This document shows, in pieces, positions 1 through 7,163 of a stretch of 23,245 nt of DNA; position 1 is the stretch's first letter, and every line of letters starts with the position of its first letter. The stretch covers positions 1 to 23,245 of IMG/VR virus record IMGVR_UViG_3300034356_002362; one strand, given 5' to 3'. The stretch is from a virus. The notes under the pieces were generated by a model. It saw nothing but the letters and a program-made list of their open reading frames with translations. It was not told the origin of the DNA and did not search any database. Position numbers and translations under genes: made by a program.

Positions 1-93
1 ACTCAAGCCGGAAGGGGTACCCGAAGATTGCCCGCCAAGAGCTACTTGGTGAGCAACAACTATCAGTCTCCCGAACATTTTCGGCCCCGAAAA
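1..93. other. left edge, no assigned gene
   Basis: No gene can be assigned with confidence. A plus-strand frame is open from base 3 to a stop at about 147 and would encode SRKGYPKIARQELLGEQQL and more. It could be the tail of a gene entering from the left, but it runs antisense into the next gene. A minus-strand frame starting at 78 is also open to the edge. Bases 77-94 form an 8-bp inverted repeat (ATTTTCGG / CCGAAAAT) ending on the stop codon of the first minus-strand gene. It has no T-run after it, so it is a hairpin rather than a convincing intrinsic terminator. Confidence 0.3.
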
Positions 94-867
94 TCAGAAT
101 GGAGCTGCGCCATTACTGGCTGTTCCAGTTTCGCTTTCGTGTTTGACCTTCACGTCACCCGAACCGACTGACTGTGCAAATGCTTTGGCAGCATTGTAAA
201 TGTCGGCAGACTCCACTGCGCCCGTACGCTCGACTTCCCAGCCGTACCACTTGCCTTTGTCGTTTGACTCGGCCACGGAAGAAAGGCGGTACAGCTGGCT
301 GTACATAGGAGGCGTGAACAGGCCGTTCTTGCCCTGAATCTTAACCGACTGCATCATGGAATTCCACTTGCGGCTCTTCTTGAGCTGCGTGGATTTCATG
401 GTGATCAGCGCTGGCTCAGGCACGCCTTGCTCGCTCACGATCATCACGTAGTAGTTGGCCGTGTTCTCGATGTAGTTGCCGTTGTCCAGGTAGTCCTTAT
501 TGTCGCCCGGCTCTTTGTGAGTCTGGGACAGGATGTCGCTGGTTGCGGGATAAATGTGCACGGGTGCACCGCTGCCTTGGCCACGGGGCATCCACTCGAT
601 GTACTGGCGCACATAGGCGCAAGGCACAACAGCGATGCCGTGCTTGCCGTCAAACAGTTCGCCTGTCACGCTGTTGAGCATCATGCCCGGCAGCGCGCCG
701 TCCATCTCACCCACCTCAGGGCTGGTGCTGGTCAACAGACGCAAAAAGGGCAGTGCATAGTCCTCTTGTGTCATGCCGTCAAAGCCAGCGCCTGCATCTT
801 GCTCCAGGTCGCTCATAATTGCCAATGCAGTGTTGGTCTCTTGTGCTGCGATTTCGTTTTTAGCCAT
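94..867 (-). CDS. conserved phage protein of the DNA-metabolism region, possible ssDNA-binding role
   Basis: This 257-aa protein has no signal peptide or membrane segment, so it should be cytoplasmic. A central block around LKKSRKWNSMM and the WYGWEVE segment look like the conserved core of a family I know only as conserved phage proteins next to recombination genes. The C-terminus ends in a flexible tail finishing APF. Many single-strand DNA-binding proteins also end in PF, but the acidic tail typical of SSB is weak here, so that role is inference. The start is well supported: a tandem AAGGATC AAGGATC lies directly before the ATG. It is the last gene of a minus-strand trio (17 nt after the 184-aa gene) that diverges from a helicase/exonuclease operon, which fits DNA replication or recombination. 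Confidence 0.75.
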   Translation of the reverse strand: MAKNEIAAQETNTALAIMSDLEQDAGAGFDGMTQEDYALPFLRLLTSTSPEVGEMDGALPGMMLNSVTGELFDGKHGIAVVPCAYVRQYIEWMPRGQGSGAPVHIYPATSDILSQTHKEPGDNKDYLDNGNYIENTANYYVMIVSEQGVPEPALITMKSTQLKKSRKWNSMMQSVKIQGKNGLFTPPMYSQLYRLSSVAESNDKGKWYGWEVERTGAVESADIYNAAKAFAQSVGSGDVKVKHESETGTASNGAAPF

Positions 868-884
868 GATCCTTGATCCTTGTT

Positions 885-1439
885 TCAGTTTGATTTGATG
901 ATTGCTTTTTGGCCAATAAATACGCCAAAAAGTTCTGTGTCGACGGGCTGACCCTTCTCGACACGTTCCTTCACCCAGGCCTTGAGGGTCTGGGGTTCTA
1001 TCTTCTGTGCTTGCTCGGCAGGGTAGCCTTGCTCGCCCAGGAGATTCAGTAGACGAGCAGAGAGCTCGTCTTCACCGCGTCCAAAGCGGACGCTGATGGT
1101 GTTCTTGATGATGTCGTCAGACTGGTGATCGCGCAACCACTGGAACGCTTCTGCCTGACGTGCTTTGGAGATGCTTGCACCGTAGTACGGCTTGACGTCA
1201 ATGGACGAGCCGTCTTCCATGACAAACTTCTTCATACCCGTCTCGGCCATGGCCTCGGGGATAGTCTGCTCGGTGAGTTTGCGATACTGCTCGGAGCGTT
1301 CCTTGAGAACTTCCTCCATGTCGCTGATCTCTTTCTCCAGCATCTTGGCCCGCTTGGCGAGACCTGCAATGCCAGTGACCTGATCGTCAGATACCCTCAA
1401 GGCACCTGCGTCATCTTCAAATAAAGTCGTAAGACTCAT
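885..1439 (-). CDS. conserved phage coiled-coil protein (unknown, DNA-metabolism cluster)
   Basis: This is a 184-aa protein when started at MSLTTLFEDD. A longer frame opens at 1526, but an AAGGAG site sits 6-7 nt before the ATG at 1439, so the short start is chosen; it overlaps the end of the preceding gene by 23 nt. Residues 25-60 are charged and heptad-like (KRAKMLEKEISDMEEVLKER), probably a coiled coil. A conserved-looking core follows (KFVMEDGSSIDVKPYY, KNTISVRFGRGED) and then a C-terminal LKAWVKERVEKG...FGVFIGQKA block. The N-terminal coiled coil recalls Gam-like nuclease inhibitors only superficially, and I do not assign that function. Its neighbours suggest DNA recombination or protection. 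Confidence 0.75.
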   Translation of the reverse strand: MSLTTLFEDDAGALRVSDDQVTGIAGLAKRAKMLEKEISDMEEVLKERSEQYRKLTEQTIPEAMAETGMKKFVMEDGSSIDVKPYYGASISKARQAEAFQWLRDHQSDDIIKNTISVRFGRGEDELSARLLNLLGEQGYPAEQAQKIEPQTLKAWVKERVEKGQPVDTELFGVFIGQKAIIKSN

Positions 1440-1761
1440 CGCTTTCTCCTTTCTTAAACAAATCAACCTCCAGCGGAATGTAGCGTCTTTCACGCTTGTC
1501 CCACTTGAGACACTTAAAGCGGCCATTGTTTTTACTGGCAGCTACTGCACAGGCAATGCCTATGGCAGACGGGTCACCAATGAGGAGCAAGTAGTCCTCA
1601 TCGGAAAATTTCTCCAGCTTGCGCTGGATGCGGCGGACTGTTGGCACAACGGAGAAAGCTATCTGCGCATTGGGCGGCAGAATAGTTTCGATCTGGCCAT
1701 AGTCCAGAGCGCTTGCAATGTTGTGTTGCGTGGTCTCTGAGACGACGTAAACTTTTGGCAT
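1417..1761 (-). CDS. conserved hypothetical phage protein, 114 aa
   Basis: This small soluble protein begins MPKVYVVSE and has a central hydrophobic stretch (DEDYLLLIGDPSAIGIACAVAA, about residues 54-75), then a basic segment (KWDKRERRYIPLEVDL). It resembles a short conserved protein often found near phage recombination genes; no enzymatic motif is visible. A purine-rich AAAGAAGAAA lies 4-12 nt before the ATG as the ribosome binding site. It is the first gene of the leftward trio, so its promoter should lie in the 83-nt gap shared with the divergent helicase. The function is unknown. Confidence 0.7.
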   Translation of the reverse strand: MPKVYVVSETTQHNIASALDYGQIETILPPNAQIAFSVVPTVRRIQRKLEKFSDEDYLLLIGDPSAIGIACAVAASKNNGRFKCLKWDKRERRYIPLEVDLFKKGESDESYDFI

Positions 1762-1844
1762 TTAATTTCTTCTTTCTGAATCTGAGGGGCCAGTGTACAC
1801 TACATTTTCAGGACTATGCAAGCCCTGCCAGAAAGTTAGACATC
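1762..1844. promoter_or_regulatory. divergent intergenic region with a 10-bp palindrome
   Basis: This gap separates the leftward trio from the rightward helicase operon, so it should hold both promoters. Bases 1792-1801 read AGTGTACACT, a perfect 10-bp palindrome midway between the genes and a reasonable operator candidate. On the minus strand, TTGCAT is followed 18 nt later by TACACT, which is part of the palindrome. That is a weak sigma70-like match (3/6 and 4/6). No good -10/-35 pair was found for the plus strand. Confidence 0.3.
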
Positions 1845-3296
1845 ATGAATCAATTTTTATCGACCTACCCCTTCAAAAACAAGCCGTTTGTCCATCAACA
1901 GGCTTACCTCGAGCGCTTCTGGGAATACCCTGTGGCAGCCCTCTTTGCCGACATGGGCACCGGCAAGAGCTTCATGCTGATCAACAACGTGGCCATGCTC
2001 TATGACAAGGGCAAGATCAACGGGTTTTTGATTGTGGCCCCCAAGGGCGTTTACCGCAACTGGTTCAACACCGAAATTCCTAAGCACTTACCCGACCACG
2101 TTGTCTACCGTATGGCGATCTGGAATCCGTCGCCGCGCAAGGCCGAGCAGCAGGCCATGGACGAGCTGTTCACCGTCACCGAGGACCTCAAAATCCTGGT
2201 GATGAACGTCGAGGCCTTCAGCACCGCCAAGGGCACGGCCTACGCCAAGCGCTTTTTGCTGGTGCACAACGCCATGATGGCGATCGACGAGAGCACCACC
2301 ATCAAAACGCACAGCTCCGCTCGCAGCAAGAACACTGAGAAGGTGGGCCGTGGCGCGCGATACAGGCGCATCCTCACGGGCTCCCCGGTCACCAAGAGCC
2401 CGATGGACCTGTACCAGCAGTGCGCATTCCTGTCTGACGGCTGCCTGAACGTGAGCAGTTTTTATGTGTTCCAGGCCCGCTACTGCGTGACGGTGGAGCG
2501 CCAGCTCAACACCCACAGTTTCAAGCAAATCGTGGGCTACCGCCGCCTGGACGAGCTCAAAGAAAAACTCGATCGCTTTGCGTTTCGCGTCAAGAAGGAA
2601 GAGTGCCTGGACCTGCCCGACAAGCTTTACGTCAAGCGCGAAGTGGACCTGACGCCTGAGCAGATCAAGGCGTACAACGAGATGAAGGCCTATGCCATGG
2701 CCCAGATCGACGGCGGCCTGGTGAGCACGGTCAACGCCCTCACCCAGCTCATGCGGCTGCACCAGATCGTGTGCGGTCACGCCAAGCTGGACGACGGTAC
2801 GGTGATTGAGCTGCCCAACAAGCGGATGGACGAGTTGCTGGCTGTTGTCGAGGAGACGGACGGCAAGATCATCATCTGGGCCAACTACCGCCACGACATC
2901 GAGGCCATCAAGCTGGCCCTGGCCAAAGAGTACGGCATGAACAGCGTGGCCACCTACTACGGGGACACGGTGTCTGAAGAGCGCCAGCGCATCGTTGATG
3001 ACTTCCAGGATATGAACAGCGAGCTGCGGTTCTTCGTTGGCAATCCGAGCACGGGCGGCTACGGTCTGACGCTTACGGCCGCGCACACGATGGTCTACTA
3101 CAGCAACAGCTTTGACCTGGAAAAGCGCCTGCAGTCCGAGGACCGTGCACACCGTATTGGCCAGACCAAGAACGTCACCTACATTGACCTGATCGCCGTG
3201 GGCACCGTGGACGAAAAGATCGTCAAAGCGCTGCGTGCAAAGATCGACATCGCAACCCAGGTGCTGGGAGAGGACTTCAAACAATGGCTCATCTAA
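1845..3296 (+). CDS. SNF2/SF2-family DNA helicase
   Basis: This 483-aa superfamily 2 helicase should use ATP to move on or remodel DNA during phage replication or recombination. Domain 1 has the Walker A motif MGTGKS (residues 37-42), motif Ia (VAPKGVYRNW, 65-74), a DEAH-box variant DEST (148-151) and motif III (TGSP, 178-181). Domain 2 has GNPSTGGYGLTLT (399-411) and the SNF2-type motif VI QSEDRAHRIGQ (430-440). An open frame extends upstream to 1713, but that part is antisense to the neighbouring gene. The ATG at 1845 starts just before the conserved N-terminus, although its ribosome binding site is poor. It overlaps the exonuclease gene by 13 nt, so the two are probably translationally coupled. 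Phage SNF2-like helicases of this short size are common. Confidence 0.92.
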   Translation: MNQFLSTYPFKNKPFVHQQAYLERFWEYPVAALFADMGTGKSFMLINNVAMLYDKGKINGFLIVAPKGVYRNWFNTEIPKHLPDHVVYRMAIWNPSPRKAEQQAMDELFTVTEDLKILVMNVEAFSTAKGTAYAKRFLLVHNAMMAIDESTTIKTHSSARSKNTEKVGRGARYRRILTGSPVTKSPMDLYQQCAFLSDGCLNVSSFYVFQARYCVTVERQLNTHSFKQIVGYRRLDELKEKLDRFAFRVKKEECLDLPDKLYVKREVDLTPEQIKAYNEMKAYAMAQIDGGLVSTVNALTQLMRLHQIVCGHAKLDDGTVIELPNKRMDELLAVVEETDGKIIIWANYRHDIEAIKLALAKEYGMNSVATYYGDTVSEERQRIVDDFQDMNSELRFFVGNPSTGGYGLTLTAAHTMVYYSNSFDLEKRLQSEDRAHRIGQTKNVTYIDLIAVGTVDEKIVKALRAKIDIATQVLGEDFKQWLI

Positions 3297-3988
3297 TCCC
3301 CTGGTCCACGCGCTTTGACTACAAAAAACTTGAGCGGATTGACGCGCCCACGGGCCGCATGTATGTCTTGGCGGACGGCAGTCGTGTCCCGTCGGTGACA
3401 ACCATCTTGGACCGCACCAAAGACAAGGCTGCGCTCAAGGATTGGGCGGACAGGGTTGGCCAAGCCGAGGCCGATCGGCAGAAGGATCAGGCGTCTTACA
3501 TCGGCACCTGGATGCACACCACACTTGAGTGCATCATCAACGGTCACCTTATGCAGTTTGGCCCGGATTGGCTGGCCATGAAGGGGCACCTGATGGCGTT
3601 TACCCTGGCCAACCGGTACTTCGGTGCGATCTCTGAGATTCACGGCTCGGAGGTGTCACTGCACTACGGCCAGCAGTACGCCGGCTCGACCGATTTGGTG
3701 GCCACGTACCGTGGCAAGCTGGCCATCGTGGACTTCAAGCAGTCGGTCAAGCCCAAGCGCCACGAGCACATCACCGATTACTTCCACCAGCTTGCTGCGT
3801 ACGCCACCGCACACGACTGGATGCACGGCACCGACATTGACTTCGGTGCGGTGCTGATCGCAGTGCAGGATGGCACAACGCAGGAGTTCACCACCACGGG
3901 TCGAGAGTGGCGAAACTTCAAGACCCAGTGGATGGCAAGGCTTACCTTGGCGCAGGAGGCTGTTGCTGCTGAGAGGCAAGGCCACTGA
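3284..3988 (+). CDS. PD-(D/E)XK exonuclease (RecB/Cas4/MGME1-like)
   Basis: This 234-aa nuclease probably resects DNA ends for phage recombination or degrades host DNA. The catalytic series is readable in order: GTWMHTTLE (His78 and Glu82), GSTDLVA (Asp137), AIVDFKQS (Asp150 and Lys152, the D-x-K core), then YFHQLAAY (Gln169 and Tyr173). This H...E, GxxD, DxK, QxxxY pattern is that of the RecB-like exonuclease fold. It is the second gene of a plus-strand operon with the SNF2-type helicase, so the two likely act together as an unwind-and-degrade pair. Its last 47 nt overlap the end of a convergent minus-strand gene. Confidence 0.88.
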   Translation: MAHLIPWSTRFDYKKLERIDAPTGRMYVLADGSRVPSVTTILDRTKDKAALKDWADRVGQAEADRQKDQASYIGTWMHTTLECIINGHLMQFGPDWLAMKGHLMAFTLANRYFGAISEIHGSEVSLHYGQQYAGSTDLVATYRGKLAIVDFKQSVKPKRHEHITDYFHQLAAYATAHDWMHGTDIDFGAVLIAVQDGTTQEFTTTGREWRNFKTQWMARLTLAQEAVAAERQGH

Positions 3989-6900
3989 CGCTGTCAAACG
4001 GGAACAGTGACTGCATCATGGACCGCGCGTTGGGGCTGGCAGGGGCTGCGCCTGCAGCCCCACCTGTCGCACCGGCCGGGCTAGGGGGCTTAGGTGTGAG
4101 GTTGAGGCCCGTGCCCCGAGTGCTTGGGGCAGGGGCCATTTGACGCAACTGCTGCGCTGCCTGGCCTTGGCTGGCTGGCGCTGGGGCAGGGGAAGGCGCT
4201 GGCTCTTCGTAGGTAGCGTAGTTCAGGCCGGAGGCCAGCAGGTAGCCATGCAGCTGCCGCGCAATCTGAAGCTTGTCTGACTCTGTCCGCCCTTTTTTAA
4301 GCAGTAGAGACATGAACTCAGGGTCCTGCGCCGCCCTCTCCAGGATAGACACGGTGCTCATGCTGGGCATCTTGTCAAAGATGGAGCGCACGGCCTTGGA
4401 GCCTGCGGAAGCCGCGATCAGGGAGCCTGGGCCACTAGGAGCTGCGGCAGTACCGATGCGCGCACCAATGACACGCTGCACCAGCTCCTCGACCGCGTCG
4501 CTGCCTGGAACGATTTCGTCCAGCGTGCGACCGCTGGCCATGGACTTTTCAATCCGGATCATTGGATCAGTCAAGCGCTTGAGGCCCTTCATCTCGCTCA
4601 AAGTCATCACGCCGTTGGCACGCATGACGTTGGCAACCGAAGGCAGGTTTGGGCCCAGCGGCTTGAAGAACGCGTCTTCAAAGGCCTGCGGGCTGAGGTT
4701 GCCATTAGCGTTTGTGGCCTTGGTGTACGCGTAATCGTACAGGGACGACTTCAGTCCTCGGATGGCAGCCTCACTCTGGTCCGATTCCTTGACCATCTTA
4801 ACCAGGTTCTGCATGTCCCGAACCGGTGTATTACCGTTGAGGATAGTGCCCAATGCAAGGCTGGGACGCTCCGAACCTGCTTTGATGACATTGGCAAAGG
4901 CATACTGATCAGCGGCCCGCTTCATGAGCGCGCTGTTTTCGTTCTGGACCATGCGAAAAGCGTTTTCGGCCTTGACCGTGTCTTTCAAGTCAGCCGTCAT
5001 CCCCAGCTTGTCCAGCATGGGCTTGTTTTCAGCAATGAATTTGTTCAGCCTTGAGGTGACGACACGCGTAACGTCACGTCCGGTCTCCGGATCAAACCGG
5101 GTCTCGAGGGCCGCCGACGCGCCCATGCGGAGGACGCGCTGCTGTGCATCCGCCAGGGATGCCGCTCCTGCGCGTGAGACGTCAGCTGCGGGCTTGAGCG
5201 CGGCAGCTTGTGGGCTGTCTGCGCCAAAAGTGCGCACTGCGTCGTCGTAGCGCTTGGACATGAACTTCACCGCGCCTTCAACCTCGTTCATGCGCATGGC
5301 AGTCACGTCGGCATTGGCTCCGAAGGCACGGCTCACCAGGATTTCGGCAGGCAGGCGCTCGGCACCGCTTCCCGTCACACCGCCAACTGTGTTGGCAAAG
5401 GAACGGGTAAAGACGTCGTTCAATGATTTGGAGAACTGGCGCGCCTCATCAAACTGAGGGTTTTTAAGTGAGCTCAAGTCCTGCAACATGCCCTCGGCCA
5501 TCGTGCCGTAGAAGTTGGCGTTGTTGACGTCGCCCTTCCCGGCAGCTTCGCGAGACATTTTGAGCAGCGTAGATCGGTAGTTCACCAGCTCGTCAACACT
5601 TATGGGCTTAGTCTGCGGCAAGAAGCGCTGTGGAATCTGGCCCGTCTCCATGTACTCCTGCGTCCGTCGACCGGCACTAAATCTCTTTACGGAGTCCTGG
5701 TCAACCCCCATAGCATCCATGATGTCACGGACAGGCTTTGGGATAGCGGTGTCGTACAGGGCTTGGCCCACGCTGGATGCCCGCTCGGCAAAACTGTTGG
5801 CGGTGTTGGTGGGGGCTATCGAAGGCGCAACGTATTCCTGTCGGGGGATGTACCGAACGATCTCTTTCCCTGTTCGAGGGTCCTCCCCTATTACCACCCT
5901 TTCCTTGGTTGTTTTGAGACTGGGCTTAGTCAAGGAATCTAAGGCACCTTTCCAGAGGCCGCTCTCGTAGTCGCGGGCATCGCGCAGCGCAAGCTCGGTT
6001 TGCTCTTTGACGGTGGCTCCGATGGCCTTTCGTGCCTCAGGGGTGTCTTTGGTGAGCTTGGAAATCTTCAGCGCCGCAATGCGATCAGCGTCTTGCAAAC
6101 GCCCGTCGAGCATGGAATTGAACCGGGCCTCCTGCAGCTGTGCGGCCAAGAACAAGGAGTCCTGAGTACCGATGTCCTTCAATCTGTCCGTCAACATTTG
6201 GTAGGCCTGGGAAGCTTGCCGCCCCTGCTCCCGAGCCCTGCCCAAAAAGTCTTTATTGGTGTTGCCCAGAGCGGACTCCAGCGCGGTCAGCCCTAGGCTA
6301 TCCGTCTTCTGTGCAGCAGTGGGCGTGATGCGTTTCCCGCCTGGCACGGACAGCTGGTCGATCGGCATGTCAGCCTCAAGGCGACGGATCAGAGTGGGGA
6401 TGTCCTCGCCAAACTCTTCCAGGATCGTGTACAGGCGGTTCGCGGCCCGCGCTTCTCGTGAGCTTGCACTGAAGTTGGTAGCGATCTTTGACAGGCCGTC
6501 CATCACGGTCCCCGTCTGGTTGATCAGGAAGCGGCCGGGGAAAAGGACACCGCCAACGACCTCCCCTGCCATGCGTGTGCCGGGTGCTCCGGGGTCCTCG
6601 CTCTCCGCTATTCCGGCCCCGAGACTTGCACCAAGGGCACCCATGACCTCACTGGTCTTGAACGTCTTGGGATTGCGAACAGCGGCATCGCGAATATCCG
6701 TGACAAAACGCCCCACGCGGCTGCCTGTCATCGTGGGCAAATAGGGAACGGCTGCCATGAATGGGAGGCTACTGCCACCGGTCTTGCCTGCCTCTCGGTA
6801 TACCTTTGAAGTGGGGTCGGTTGGCTCTGGGAAAAAGTCCTTGTAGGCGTCTTCCGCACTCTTGCCTGCGAAGTAGCCGCCGACACCGCCCGCGATCATG

Positions 6901-7154
6901 CCGCCCACGGCCGCAGGACCGCCGAAGGGCAACCCCAATCTCAAGCCGCTGACAGCTCCAGCCACCGTAGGAGAGTCGCTGACAAGTCCTTGGCCCACGC
7001 CTTGAACGTACTGGCTCGCCCGATCCAAAAAACTAGGCTGAGCGGGCTCAAGGCCTTCCGGTACCTGGTCGGCTGCGGAAGTGGTATCAAGCATCCGCAT
7101 AGCTGGACGCGTAACAGGCTCTAGCCCCTCAGGAATCTGATCTTTATCGGACAT
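3942..7154 (-). CDS. large putative internal virion protein, 1070 aa
   Basis: I do not recognise a catalytic domain. The N-terminus carries a repeated short motif, DQ(I/V)PEGLEP, at residues 5-13 and 29-37. A Gly/Ala-rich hydrophobic stretch follows at about 63-97, of the sort seen in proteins that insert in or cross membranes. The middle (about 220-930) is mainly charged, helical-looking sequence. The last 90 or so residues are Pro/Ala/Gln-rich and disordered, with an LFPFD block near the end. Its size, composition and place after two other giant proteins suggest a virion protein carried in the head and ejected with DNA. A good AAGGGGA site precedes the ATG, 9 nt after the previous stop. The 3' end overlaps the convergent exonuclease gene by 47 nt. 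Confidence 0.75.
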   Translation of the reverse strand: MSDKDQIPEGLEPVTRPAMRMLDTTSAADQVPEGLEPAQPSFLDRASQYVQGVGQGLVSDSPTVAGAVSGLRLGLPFGGPAAVGGMIAGGVGGYFAGKSAEDAYKDFFPEPTDPTSKVYREAGKTGGSSLPFMAAVPYLPTMTGSRVGRFVTDIRDAAVRNPKTFKTSEVMGALGASLGAGIAESEDPGAPGTRMAGEVVGGVLFPGRFLINQTGTVMDGLSKIATNFSASSREARAANRLYTILEEFGEDIPTLIRRLEADMPIDQLSVPGGKRITPTAAQKTDSLGLTALESALGNTNKDFLGRAREQGRQASQAYQMLTDRLKDIGTQDSLFLAAQLQEARFNSMLDGRLQDADRIAALKISKLTKDTPEARKAIGATVKEQTELALRDARDYESGLWKGALDSLTKPSLKTTKERVVIGEDPRTGKEIVRYIPRQEYVAPSIAPTNTANSFAERASSVGQALYDTAIPKPVRDIMDAMGVDQDSVKRFSAGRRTQEYMETGQIPQRFLPQTKPISVDELVNYRSTLLKMSREAAGKGDVNNANFYGTMAEGMLQDLSSLKNPQFDEARQFSKSLNDVFTRSFANTVGGVTGSGAERLPAEILVSRAFGANADVTAMRMNEVEGAVKFMSKRYDDAVRTFGADSPQAAALKPAADVSRAGAASLADAQQRVLRMGASAALETRFDPETGRDVTRVVTSRLNKFIAENKPMLDKLGMTADLKDTVKAENAFRMVQNENSALMKRAADQYAFANVIKAGSERPSLALGTILNGNTPVRDMQNLVKMVKESDQSEAAIRGLKSSLYDYAYTKATNANGNLSPQAFEDAFFKPLGPNLPSVANVMRANGVMTLSEMKGLKRLTDPMIRIEKSMASGRTLDEIVPGSDAVEELVQRVIGARIGTAAAPSGPGSLIAASAGSKAVRSIFDKMPSMSTVSILERAAQDPEFMSLLLKKGRTESDKLQIARQLHGYLLASGLNYATYEEPAPSPAPAPASQGQAAQQLRQMAPAPSTRGTGLNLTPKPPSPAGATGGAAGAAPASPNARSMMQSLFPFDSVSGLASQQQQPPAPR

Positions 7155-7163
7155 GAAATCCCC

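Noticed and set aside
77-94. hairpin after the first gene as an intrinsic terminator
   Set aside because: No T-run follows the stem on either strand.
2088-3401. 437-aa minus-strand frame over the helicase gene
   Set aside because: It lies entirely antisense to a helicase with clear motifs, and its sequence shows no domain; it is a GC-driven shadow.
6256-6744. 162-aa plus-strand frame inside the 1070-aa gene
   Set aside because: No motif, no ribosome binding site and no continuity with neighbours.
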